64,000 nt of DNA from Ricordea florida (Eukaryota; Cnidaria; Anthozoa; Corallimorpharia; Ricordeidae), in the NCBI GenBank assembly GCA_949710005.1, contig OX453275.1, forward strand, positions 26,265,218 to 26,329,217, given 5' to 3'. The translations under genes were made by a program, and so were the position numbers. A model generated the notes under the pieces. The model searched no databases. It saw nothing but the letters and a program-made list of their open reading frames with translations, and had not been told where the DNA came from. Positions 20,787 to 33,900 of the stretch are shown here, piece by piece (within the stretch, counting starts at the first letter, position 1; each line of letters opens with the position of its first letter).

Positions 20787-21985
20787 GATCGTGAATTCCA
20801 AATAGGCTGCCTGTGTTACAGGATGTGGTCGTTACTGTCTGCGGAAATATAGATAATGTTCACTTGGAGACTGAAAAGTTTTAGTTAGATATATGATTTA
20901 CGCCTAATGCACAATCGTTTGTACTTCCCTTGTCCTCTGTCGTTAGCCCAAACTGAAGAACCGCAGAATACACTGATTTTTGCATACGTTCGATGTGACT
21001 GATTTGAAAACACCAGTTATAAAGGCACCTTATAAATCTTAAAATCAATTAACGAAATAAACAATCGTTTGCAAGTTTGTCCTTTGTTATTGGATATTTA
21101 CCAGCTCAGTAGAAAGTTTCGGTAGGATTGAAATTAGTAACGTTTCATTTTATTCACCAGGGGACTTGGTTTCTCCAAAAAAAATGCCAACAGTGCGCAA
21201 ATAAAAAAATGGATTGATTACAACTGAACTATCCATCAAGGCAAATTACCAAAGCGGATTTATGTTTTACCGTGGGCGTTCGTTACTTTTACGGTTCATA
21301 GTAGTTTTTCTTTGTCAAATTTTCGTTTCATTCATTCTTTTGAATTCATTCTTTTGAACACATGGCTTGTTTGAAATTTATGAAAATACCCTCATCCCCC
21401 ACATTTTATAAGTAATAAGAAGCAGTAGACGCGCTTCTGCGGCAGATGAAATGAGGAAAAGTAACTGACAGGGAATTTATTAGAATCTGTTGATAAGACG
21501 CTGAACGGATAAGCTTAAGCAATTACTTTTCCCCAATATTCACCAAACGTTATTTTATTTGTACAAAAAGGACAGAAACTAATTACTCTGACCGTTGGTT
21601 AAGGAAAAGGGAAATTAATTTTGTAACAGCTACAGAAGGCCTTATGTGCCAGGGCGTGAGAACTAAAATATTAACTAAAAGGAAGAGAAATTGTTAGGTA
21701 AATGACAAAACTTTAAAAACTCCACGATGAAGGTCAATAATGGCGAGAAACCAAGTGGTTCCCAAGATTAGATTTTGCGGAATCTAATCTTTTGTGCGTA
21801 TATGGACGCTATGCCTTTGGATACTAAGTACATGTAATTGCGAAAGCAAACCCTTCAAAAACCCCACGTTGAAAGTCAATATTGACTAGAGACCACGCGA
21901 TCGCTAACATTGAATTTTGCCGAATTCTGTATTTTGAGGAATGACGGGGATCGGCTCGAGACCAATCAACTTTGAATGGATGAAT
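20787..21985. other. 5' flank of GPCR, no features recognised
   Basis: AT-rich, presumably carrying the GPCR promoter and 5' UTR (read leftward). No TATA box or repeat could be assigned with confidence. Confidence 0.35.
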
Positions 21986-21989
21986 GAAT

Positions 21990-22442
21990 GAGTGCCACTT
22001 TTCCTCACTTGCGCAGCTAGTAGCTGAATTGCAGAGGAGCCAGAGGGTTAGATCGGACATCAGCATATGGAAGGCACCTCTTGCAGCCTCCTCAGTCCAT
22101 AGATGATTTCAACCCACCCACTCAGACCAATGACGGCACAAGTCAGCTAGACATGACGCCAGGAACACGCCCTACTCCTTTCGAACAGTGCCATGGGTTC
22201 TTTTACGTCCCACATTTACGAATCAATTAGTTGTAAGTTGCGAGACGGGGCCTGACGATTTATCGTCCTTATCCGAGAAGACTAGAAAGTCTAACCATTT
22301 GCAGATGTCATTACAAAGGCAGCACTTTCTACTCGATTATTTTAAGACCCTGAGTGTTGGTCCGGCCGGGGTTTGAACCCGCGACCTCCTGCACCCTATT
22401 CCGGTGCTCTACCAACTGAGCTAACCTGTCACCTGCAGGCCT
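21990..22442 (-). mobile_element. SINE family D, copy 1 (tRNA-derived)
   Basis: On the minus strand the head reads GGTTAGCTCAGTTGGTAGAG, then CGCGGGTTCAAACCCCGGCC. The body includes CTTCTCGGATAAGGACGATA and GTGGGACGTTAAAAGAACCC, and it ends near ATTCATTCATCC. The 42513-42995 copy shares head, body and tail. The head looks tRNA-like, but the long shared body shows it is a SINE. Confidence 0.85.
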
Positions 22443-22521
22443 GAAGCTACATCTTAAAGTTGTAGTCTACAGAATGTTGTTACAGACGTTTCTTAGCATA
22501 TAAACTAACCTAACATGCAAG

Positions 22522-23280
22522 TTAACCTAAAATGGTATTGACTGACCTTGAAAACCAACGAAAATGGAATTCCCGTTGTACAAATTGTTTTCCAAAGTTA
22601 ATTTTTTTAAACAGAAAGGAGTGATTTAAAGAATCGAACGCTTTCTCAAAATCAATTGCTAAAAGAATACCTGAACTATCTGTTAATTTAGCAAATTCAA
22701 GTATATCCTCAATCGTTCGGACTCCGCCGTCGAGTATTGATCTTCCCTTGATAAATCCACTCTGGTTAGGATGAATAAGTGCTGGTAAAATCGACTCTAA
22801 CCTTCTAGCAATAGCCTTCGATACAATTTTTACATCGATATTTATGAATGAAATTGGTTTCCAATTTTTAATGAATCGTCTGTCCTTGTCTTTCTTTTCC
22901 AGTAATGTAATCATAACTTGTTTTTGTGAGTGTGAAAGCTGTCCCTGTTCGTTAGCAAAATTTAAGGCATTGACAAGACATTTTTCCACTAGACCCCAGA
23001 AACCAAGATAAAACTCTACAGTCAATCCATCATTCCCTGGTGTTTTCTTCTTTTCAAAAGCTTTCAATGCTTCAAAATATTCGTTTGCTGTAATTTCTTC
23101 CTCCAAACGTGCCTGCTGATCGACCTCTAACTCTCTCGTAGATATATTGTTAAGAAATTCATCCGTCACCATGCTACCTTCCTGGTCACAAGGGTCTTCG
23201 TCATAAAGATTTGTATAAAAGTTATAAATCTCTTTCATAATTTGTTTTGGATTCGTTATGCATTTATCGTTCGCTCCCAC
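22522..23280 (-). pseudogene. LINE reverse transcriptase fragment, L1/Tx1-like
   Basis: 252 codons open on the minus strand, starting at a GTG with an in-frame TAA four codons upstream, so it is a fragment. It shows KKTPGNDGLTVEFY, LLEKKDKD, IKNWKPISFINID, SKAIARRLESILP, HPNQSGFIKGR and the palm motif A in LLAIDFEKAFDSL. These are the fingers and early palm of L1-type (Tx1-like) ORF2 enzymes. The YADD-type motif C and everything after are missing, so the copy is broken at both ends. Confidence 0.9.
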
Positions 23281-23786
23281 CTTTTTTTCTTATTAAATGA
23301 ATTTGTACGATTTGGCCTTGTGTATTGATATTACACACTCCGCTCCGCTCGGGTGCAAATGATGCTACTTGGGCAACAAATAAACTATATGCCCTCCAAA
23401 AGTCATGTGATTGTCCAATTTAGACCTATTTACAATCGGATATACAGCAAAATACTGCGATGTTGGTCAGTAGAAGTTTATTTAGAGGATCTTCAATAAT
23501 AACGAACCAATATACGAAGTTTGTTGTACATTGCCATAAAAATCCTTCATTTGTGTGTTACAGAAAATACACAGATTGTCTTTAGACACCCGCGGTTCAC
23601 ACAGCTGTTGTTAAATTTGGAATTTTTTATATTCCATGTCCGTTTACACGAAGATAGATGTAGACTGCTGGAACCAAAGGGACTGGGGCAAAGTTTTGAA
23701 ATTCAATTCTTCATTCGCGGCATAAAGAACTGCAGTGAAACAGTCGCAACCAGGGAAACTCTTCAATACTTGAATTTGTACGCAGA

Positions 23787-24834
23787 ATGGAGAAGTACCC
23801 AGTTAAACTTTACGTGTATGATGTTTCAAGAGGGCTTGCAAGACAGATGTCCCCTCTTCTGCTTGGTAAGATTTCCGTGATATTCCTTTTACAGTGCAGA
23901 CAGTTTGCAGTCATCGATTGCCAGTGTCCCAGTCATGATAAAATTCTATTTAAATGTTTGATTTTACTTCTACGTTTGATACTATCCCTTGATTTCTACT
24001 ATCTAAAAAATTCCCTATGCCCAATTTTTTTCAATTTTTTTTAGGGAAAAGAATCGATGGTATTTGGTAGGTTGAGAATGATTATTATTTTTTAAAGCTG
24101 ATGTTTTTTTGCAACTTCACCGTGACTCAACAAAATGGGTTTCATAGTTGAAGTTGTATTTCATTTTCAGGCATACAGGTGTGGCTTGCTATGACAGGGA
24201 ATATTTTTATGGTGGAGGTGGAATTGAAAGTTGTTTGCCGGTAAGCAGTAGATGAAATTCATCAACAGTAATACTATAGTCTTAATTATTGAAGTGAATG
24301 ATTTTTGCATGGAATAACAATTGATCCAAGGGCAATTAAGGATTAATTTCGTCCGTATATTCAAAGTTTCCAACAAAATTGTTCAATGACACTTTAATTT
24401 TCCCCTTAAAATTATGGATATGATACCTCCTTCCCTTACCAAATTCACAATTTAAGGTACTGATCACAGGTACACACTTGTATTGATCTATGATGAAATT
24501 CACACTACACTAGACAAGACAAGACAAGACAATGATTATCATACTATTGCCTGTACAATTTCTTGGTACGCAGGTAGCTAAAAAAAAAGTGCTAGTTGTG
24601 GGATGCCAAATTAATTGTATTACAAATCAGATATTACAGATAATAATTAAAAGCAAAGAAAAACAGGAAATGTGTGTTTGTCAAATGCAAGAGGGACAAA
24701 TCTATTTAATGCAAGCTTTGAAGGAAGCTAAGGTGTAGAATTTTGCAATAATTATTTTATTTCACTTATTGTCATCGTTGCATCAAGGTAATCATCTTTT
24801 TCTTTTAACCCTTTCACTCCCAAGGGGTCTCCAT

Positions 24835-24875
<41 letters not shown>

Positions 24876-24948
24876 GTAAAGTCACTCTTGGGAGTGAAAG
24901 GGTTAAGGGAGATAGTTTTTAACCCTTTCACTCCCAAGGGGTCTCCAT

Positions 24949-24989
<41 letters not shown>

Positions 24990-27941
24990 GTAAAGTCACT
25001 CTTGGGAGTGAAAGGGTTAAGAGACAAATGTATCAAGACATAAAATGTTACAGTAAGTATGTGATTTGTTGTTATTTTAGGGTGGGACAATGCTTGGAAG
25101 TCCAGATGAGATTATAGATCTTGGAGAAACTGAAATTACCCAAGATGTTTTCATGGATTTCCTGGGAGGGATTGGTTGTCAGGACTTCAGGTAGAGCTCT
25201 TTACATCTTTCACTTGCTATAAGTAATTTGATAAGACCTAGTTGATGTTGCACTTACATGAAATAATGTCTAGTGTCTTCGTCAGGGGTTTTCTAGGATA
25301 GGCTGACAATAACTTCCTGAAAAATTTCTTCTTACATTGGCTTAAATCTGCTCTACCCTGCAAAGACCCTGAAGCCAAAAAGCTCAGGCTTTGCAGTAGT
25401 TCCTTACATTCACGGAGTCACAGAACCCATCAAGAGGATTTCAAGTAGTTGCAATGTCAAAGTTGCCCAAAAACCTTTTTTAAAGTTGAGCCATAATATC
25501 TTTACCAAGCCTTAGGATCCCCACTATTACCAAAGGAAAATGAAAGATGTTGCTTAGAAGCTTGGCATTTTGATATCAACTATGTTCCACTGAACAGCAG
25601 TGATGGCGGGTTATTACCTGAAGCTTATTTACATCTTGTAATTAAGCAATAACATTCATTGTGGGAATTAAAGGAGCTTCACAGCCTAGCCTTATCATCC
25701 TTGAAGAAGTAATTTGATGTTAGACCAATTTAAAATTCATTCTCATGTTGGTGAATTACTCAGTTCTCCTTGTTTTTGTTTAAAGGTAGATTGGTGTTGT
25801 AAATAAATAGATAAATAAATACTACAAGTCGGTATTTGCATTATGTGGCACATCCACGAGGTGACTTTTCATCCACTGTTTTTGGATATTTCTGAATTTT
25901 GGAGGTGGTGGTTTTTATGTAGGGAGGAAAATCGGAAAAGCTGAAGAAAAACCCTCACAGCTGGAGAGAACTAACCAGTGATCATTCACATTTTTTTTTT
26001 GGCGAATGGGAAAGGGAAAAAATAAAATATGCCCGATACACTTACTTAAAGATTCATCTGCTGCCCCTCAGATGCCTAATTACCTGCCAACACCTATGTT
26101 AGCATGCATCATGCTGTAATTGTATTAAAGTGCAAAGGCGGTGAAGCTGGATGTACTTCCATGCCTCCAGGCATAGGAGAATGGCACGTTGTGGAGGAGA
26201 TATTGTTAGCGAAGTTATTGCAAATTAAGCATTGTTATTCCTGAGAATCTAGTTAAAACTATTGAGGCCCTTCCTTTGTTTACTAAAAATAAAGAACTGA
26301 TGAAAAAAAATGGTTGGAACTTCAGCAACCTTTATTTCATGAGACTTGATCAAAAGTGTTGGAAGAATCATTGACTCCATGGATGCTATGTAGCAAAAAG
26401 TGCACTTGTAAAATCGTTAATTCTTGTATGCAATTCCATGAAATTCCAAACGTCGACATGTCATGATCTAACCAATCAGAACAAGGCCTGAAAACTCTTT
26501 TGAAAAGACCATTGACAAAAGTCCAGATTCTGGACTACTGGCAGACGATTGATGAAGTAACTGTATCAGGCTTCCTTCCTTCCCCACCCCATAAAAAGAA
26601 CAAGGCAAGGACGCCTGAATGCAGAGAACCAACAGCAGACTCCACACACTTAAGACAGCATGAATTGAATCTGGGTGGGGAGGTAGTTCCATCCAGGTGG
26701 GAAGCAATTAAGTGCTCTTCCCAATACACCAACCTTGCTTTCCCATTATGAGGCAAAGCTACATTTTAATCACTCTTAAATATAAAAACGCTTTGAAAAA
26801 CTGTGTCTATTGTGTATTTCTTTCCCAACAGACCTGAAAAATACCATCTCTTTGAACACAACTGCAACACATTTTCATCAGAGGCTTCCATGTTCCTGAC
26901 AGGCAACAGGATACCACAGCATATCCAGGACCTCCCATGTGAAGTATTGAACACGTGAGATTGATACGGCTTGAGTAAATATGTATTACTATCTTGAGAT
27001 ATTGTGTTAAAACACAGTACATGACATCCTATGGCAAGACTGCAGTGATTTTTTTTAAGTTTTCCATTTGGAAGTTAGCATGATATTCAAGGTTTCCATT
27101 TCAATATTATTACTTTATTACATAAAATAATATATAGAGGTAACTAGGAGGTATTAAAGGTCCCTGTAACATTTCTGTTTATGTACATTTGGATATTGAA
27201 GGATAGACAAATTTTAATTCATTATTATTTTTCTCTTGTGATGTGCATTAAACATGTTCAATGTTCATTTAACTTGCTCTGATAGGGAAACTGTCCATTA
27301 CATACTTTGGCTGCTTTACAGTTAATTCCATATTAGATATAACTTTGTTTCCAGGGTCCCACTTGTATTCAATCTTATTAACAAATAAGTGCAAAGGATT
27401 ATGTTTTAACCTCAATTTAAGGCAAATTGGGCCATTGAGATATATGTTACTATCATTAAATAATTATACTCAAGTATACAGAACAAAAAGACATTGCTTG
27501 ACTTCTGTGTAGTGAACATGGCAGTAGTTAATAAGTGACCAGGAGACCAGCATTACATACATGCAACTGTGTATCTAAACAGGATAATGTTGAAATGCAA
27601 TGAAATATTGTTTATTAATAATTCATGGTTTTAACTTCTTGACTGGTAGGCCATTTGGTCAGATGATAAAACCCTTTGTAGACTACATGTCGGTAAGACC
27701 TTCTGAAGGGACATCAGTGTCAGATTTAGGGTCATCATCCAGAGGATCTCGGGGACCAGAAGCAATATTTGAACCAAGAGAGGCCCCTTCTGGACATACC
27801 CCACCAAGGGACCCCCCAGATGGATGGTTGGTGAATTGCTCGCTTAATATTTAAGAAGTAGAAAGCATGTACCTTGTTTCTATCAAGTTTATAGAAACAC
27901 GAGTGGAAGTTTTGGAGAAAGAGAAATGCTGTGGGAACACG

Positions 27942-27972
<31 letters not shown>

Positions 27973-30900
27973 GAGTTCTCCCAAACTTTCACGAGTGTTT
28001 CTTTAACTCAATAGAAACATGAAGAACATGTTTTCTATTTCTTTTAGAAAACACCGGGACAAAAAAAAGGAAAACAACTTGTTAACTTTGATGACCAAAA
28101 TGTAAATTCTCTTTGGTCGTGTCACATCACGTCAACAGCTCGTGCTAGTTCTGTGTTTCTATCAAATTATAGAAACATGAATTCTAACCAATCAGCGCGC
28201 ATATTTTCTTACGAATGTTTTCTAAACCTGAAACGACACTGCTCTTAGACTGAGCCTTTTAAAGGACTGTTTGAGAATAAGTGGTTAAATTGGATCTTTG
28301 TTTGCATCTTTCATTTTATGATTTCTGAAGAAATTTAGATAAAACTAATGATTGTATCCAGTTACATGTGTGTCAAGATGTAACCATTTTTGTCAGAAGT
28401 CTGTGTCCATGTATCATAAATGGAATCCAATATAGTGTTTCATTATAAGGTTAGAGCCCTAGGCATTTTTGGGGCTTGCTTTTAAACAAGTGAGATGACT
28501 AAGATTTGGACTTGACATAAAGGAATGCATTGCAAGAATAATGATAAAATACATGAAAAAGTTACTTGAAGCTGATTGGGTGGGAGCAGTGCAGTTCAAG
28601 GGTAACACCAGTGCAAATAGTGTGCAAATTACACATCAAAATTCTGGATTATGATTGGCTCAAAGGTATTAGGAAATTTTCTATAAAGCCAATGATATCA
28701 CGTAAAATGATGACGAAAGTTTTCTGTGGAAACTTTGAAAAAAGTTAAATTTCTTGAGTGAGAAAAAATGGCTACATTAAATCAAGAAAGGTTTATTCTG
28801 AGCAATACTTTTTTCATGTTTTTATTATTAAGTTATCATAGGGTTTTCTCATTCAATTTGGAATTAATTTGCACTTGTGAGTTTTCCAAAAAGCTGAAAT
28901 TGCACTCACTGAAGCAGCTCATGCAATTTCAGCTTTTTGACAAACTCACTTGTGCAAATTAATGCCAAATTGAACTTGAAACCATATGATTACCATTACT
29001 AATTCTTTGAATATAGTGTATGTATATGGCTAATAATGTGCAACACTGGTCTAGAATATATTTTTTAGAAATATCATTGAGTGATTTATTTTATAACTGC
29101 CATGACTGGTTTAATACTTTCACTCCTAACTGTTAATTGGAATCCCAGAAATGATCAACACATATATCATGAATCAATCTGACACCAAATTCTTCAAACT
29201 AACCTTTGGGTTAAGTTTTTAACCCTTTAGGCCCCATGGGGTCTCCCTGTGACGAGTAAAATTGTCTCGCATTAGCCGGAGTCAAATCTATAAAAAAGGG
29301 TTGAGAGAATTGCTTCTCAGATCTTAGGAGTGAATCAGCTGACTAATTGGTTGACTGTTCCTGAAGGAATTCTTTTCCGGGCGTGTGGTTTTGTATGCAT
29401 TGTTAGACAGGTCTCCTGGGACGTGTTTGTTGTCCCAGGTGACATCACACCATTAACATATTCAGTTTCACACTGATGTGTGGGTGGGTTAACATAATTT
29501 GTAAGTTTGTGCTTAAACCAAAATAAATCAGTGTGTTCTGCTCCACTCTTATTGTCTGCGTAACATTGACCTTACTGCCTTTTGTCTTATTGTTTGATGT
29601 TACAGCGCAAGTGCCGTCCTGCAAAAACCCATCATTTTCGACCAAGTTGATGTAAGTCATTACATGCCATTGTTCCGGTGTCTAGGTGGCTTTCACTAAG
29701 GGGCTTGAATGTTTAAAAACACTTCAACTTTCCACACGGCTTCGACTGGCCTGAGGGCAACCAGGCATCAGACATTACCTTCTTGAAAAGTAAAATGTTA
29801 AGTTAGTGTTGATATTCTAGTTAGGCTACAAATACGCACGCATTGCAGGCCTAGATGTATGTACCCATGACACTTTGCTGTCGTACATGAAGTTGTAGCG
29901 AGGGTCCTGAAGGGGTGAAATGGGAAGTGGGATTGACTGGGTCTTGCTTTGGGAAAATGAGATTTAAGTCACTGGCACTTAGCCTGCAGAGCGGGCGTTT
30001 TTTGACGAAAACTCGGAGGTACATTGATCGTGGCCGCCATCTTGAAAAGCAACAGAAAAGACTAAGGGGGAGGGGCGGAATCATTTTTTTGACTCGTCCC
30101 AACTCTCTGGTAGTTTCAACGTCCAAGATGGCAGGACAACGTTATTCCTGAAAACAATTCACGGATCGCGCTCCAAAATACGCCTGCTTTGCAGGCTACC
30201 TGGCACTGGGATTAGGTCACTGCGAATGGAAATGTTTTTCAAATTCTGCCACTGGGAATTGGGATTTCTAAAAAAAAAATGGGCTGGGAAATGGTATTGG
30301 TAGCACCCTTCAGGACCCTCTGTAGTAGTGACTGGTGTTCATGAAGTCAATTGTTCAAGGTGATTTCTTGCTAGTTATTTAAGTAATCAACGGTCAGCAT
30401 TAACCTTGATATGGTTTGAACCCAGGAGTCTCAGTGGTTGGTTGTGGAGTTCGATATTCCGGGTGTTATTGACTTCCGCTCAAGTTGTCGAAACGTCAGT
30501 CTACGTCGTCAACAACCGGGACGATCGAGCTCCACAAACCAGGAGCGTAGCTAGGGGGGGTCCTGGGGTGCCCGTGACCCCCCTTGTTAGGCCTTCTTTT
30601 GAGCAAACAACCTACAATATTCAGGTGGCGAAAACGCCATGGCAAGAGTGAGTAGCCTCTGTAACTCCCCCTTTGAAAAATTCTGACTACGCCCCTGCAA
30701 ACAACTAGTCATGCTTGTAAGCGCTGGTCATGGCTGCACGCGTTTGGTTTCTGCTCCGCGGAAAATTTATATTTACAGCTTCTTAAGCTTTTATTGAGCT
30801 CTTTATACCCAAAGATTTGGGAGTTCTTTCATTATCAAGAGCTCGAAAGAAGCACTTTATTGACTATGGAACATTTCTGTTAAGTAGATAATTATATATT

Positions 30901-33900
30901 TTGATTGCATATTTGATTATAATTGTAATTAGTAAAAATCCACTTGTAGATCAGTGCAAATGCCGCAATCTGTTTGGCTGAGCTACGGCAGACTATCAGC
31001 CATTAGTAAAAATCCGCTTGTAGACTAATGCAAATGCTGCAATCTGATTGGCTGAGCTACTGCAGACTACTGCAGCCATTAGACAGCACTTGGTTGAAGA
31101 TCGTTTTCAAAATGGCGACGTCTTCGTGCTTTTAGCGAAGTTTCGCATGAGGATTGGGTATTTTGGTGTTTTTTTTTTCACTGACACATGATTTGTTTAT
31201 TATGATTTTTACTAAAACAATTAGATTATTCGCTCTCGATTTCTATGAGGTAATAGTTGATTCGGCCATAGAAATCTCGAGCTCATAATCTAGTTGTGAA
31301 TTAGTAAAAAGCTACTAGTAGACTAATGCAAATGCCGTAATCTGATTGGCTGAGCTACTGCAGACCATCAGCCATTAGACAGCAGCACTTGATTGAAGAT
31401 CGTTTTCAAAATGGCGACGACTTCGCGCATTAGCGAAGTTTCGCTTGACGATTAAGTATTTGGTATTTTTGTCACTGACACGTGATTTTTTATTATGAGT
31501 TTTACTAAAGCAATTAGATTATTCGCTCTCGATTTCTAGCTCGAGCTCATAATCTAATTGTTAATTAAATCAAACAAGTACAAACATGGTTTCTCTTCAG
31601 CAACAATAATAATACGGAGATGCATGTAGGATTCTTACCAAATTATATCATTGTTGAGTAAATTGTTATTGAAGAGTGAATTGAAAACTGCTCCAAAATT
31701 GACTTACTGTTGTTTTCCTTTGTTAGGTCAGCTCAACGATCACTGAGCTCCGGGAATGTCTTCAAGAAGAGAAGTTTTGCGAGGAAGACTTAAATTTACT
31801 CGATGAAGTTAAAAATTGCTGTGATAACGATATTAAGGAAGACATTCAAGATCGCGTCTTTGAATTTATTGGTGAGCAGTAATAATGATATTACTAGGCG
31901 GCAGCGACGATCTGCACTTTTGCAGTTCATGAGAGAGTGCATGAAAAGTCCCTCTTCTGAATCAGTTGGCTTAAATTTGCTTTCAGCATTAATTTTATTA
32001 TTGTTCCTGTAGAGTTTAAAATTAAGCTTCTGCTAAGAGATTATCATCTATTTGTAAAAATCTACCAGTATATTAATACAAATGCGGCAATCTGATTGGA
32101 TGAGCTACTGCACACTATCAGCCGTTAGATTGCAGCACTTGGTTGAAGATGGCGACGTCTTACGCGCTTTAGCGAAGTTTCGCGGGAAGATTAAGTATTT
32201 TAGTATTTTTTTACCAACCCATGATTCGTTTATGACTCATGATTGGACCCATGATTGGACCCATGATTCGTGATTTTTACTAAAACAATTAGATTATTCG
32301 TTCTCGATTTCTCTGATGTAATAGTTGATTCGGTCTTTGGTCTCAACTATCACTCCATAGAAATCTCGAACTCATAATCTAATTGTTAAATAGATCAGAC
32401 ACGAGAAACAGTGTTTCATCAAATGTAAAATGCGGAGAATAGAAAAAAATTATAAAGGGGTTTGTTTCCAAAGATACTGGTGTTGCGTCAGTGGGAAATT
32501 GAAACGCAAAAAAATGCGTTTATCAAGCAAGTAGATAAATGCAAGTTGTACTGCTGTAAGACAAGAGGGAGGCTAACATTTCAAGCGTTATGCCTTCATC
32601 ATTCGCTCTGACAAATGGCTGACGTTCGAAACGGAAGCGCTCTTTCATCGTTCTGTGGTACAACGTACTCTTCAACTCGTTTATGGAAAAGAGAGTTGGA
32701 AATCACGGACATAAGGGTTGTTGTTTGAAATTGTGATGACACAGCGCGCTAAGTGTTTTGATATTGTTTCTAAAATGAAATGATTCACTAGGAGAACTTG
32801 AAGAAAACAAGTACCGTATCCTCTAATTTCCAAAAATGTCTCTGATCTTGTTCATTTTCTTTTGTCTTTCCCTTTTGATATATCAATCAGACTTAACAGA
32901 GGTGACATTGAAAAGGGGTCTTATTATGATGTGACTTGCAAAGTTCTTCACTGTTGGTTATATTTGTTCTTTTTTAACTCATTTATTTAAGGGCTATTCT
33001 TCAAATCCTGTTTTCGTTTCTTGCAGACACAGTGATGGAAAAGTATTTGTCAGTGACGGAACATCCCGCACTGTGCTTGGCTCTGCAACTTTTGCAAGTC
33101 CTGGTTTTAAGTGAGAGATTGGTGGACCGTTCTCATGGTTCGTACGTTGCTAAATATAATGAGCAATAAAAATAATTGGCCCGTAGCTCCGAACAGTCAA
33201 AACGATTTAGCGTCACCAGTGAAATACCGTCGTTCGTCCAATTGGATACGTGAATGATAAGCTTCCATGCGACAAGACGTAGTATTGACTGTTTTTTTTG
33301 CGTATACCTATTTCAGTACCCTTGATACGGAACCAAGTCTAAATATTTTTAAATGGCTTGATGGATCATTTTCAGGGGCGGGTTTTGCTCCGTCCGTCTT
33401 TACAAAAGTGCCATCATTTTTACCAGCAAATTTTCAATATGATCCTTAACCCTTTCACTCCCACGAGTGCTCAACACTGAACGTCTTACCTTAACACTGT
33501 ACACTATAAAGTAAACTGCCGGACTATGAGAATTAAACAAAGTGATCAACTCAAAGACAATGAGTTGACCTAATTCCAAATTCTCACAATTCATTTGTAA
33601 CAAAATGTATGATACTCAGTTAGGAGAATTGCTACTCAGATCTTGGGAGTGAAAGGGTTAAATAAGCTACACACTAGAATTGCAGTTTACATATTTCCCT
33701 TTGGCTGGGACACGAGGTACTATGGCACTCTTTACTCTTTGTGAGTCCAATTGTGGACCCAGCATGCCATAAACAACCTGTTTTCTCCTGTTAACTCCAG
33801 GTTTAAGAGAAGTTGTTCAAAAAGTGTGTAAAAACTTTACTGAAATGACCTCAAAAGCCCGTCAGGTTGAAGCTATCAAGATGGTAAGTACGCTACTATG

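Noticed and set aside
20787..20801. Five-residue N-terminal extension of the GPCR
   Set aside because: It would begin at TTG, and an in-frame TAA lies further upstream. The first ATG is at 20786.
22522..23280. Active reverse transcriptase gene
   Set aside because: Only the fingers and motif A are present. The catalytic YADD region is missing and a stop lies just upstream, so it is a relic.
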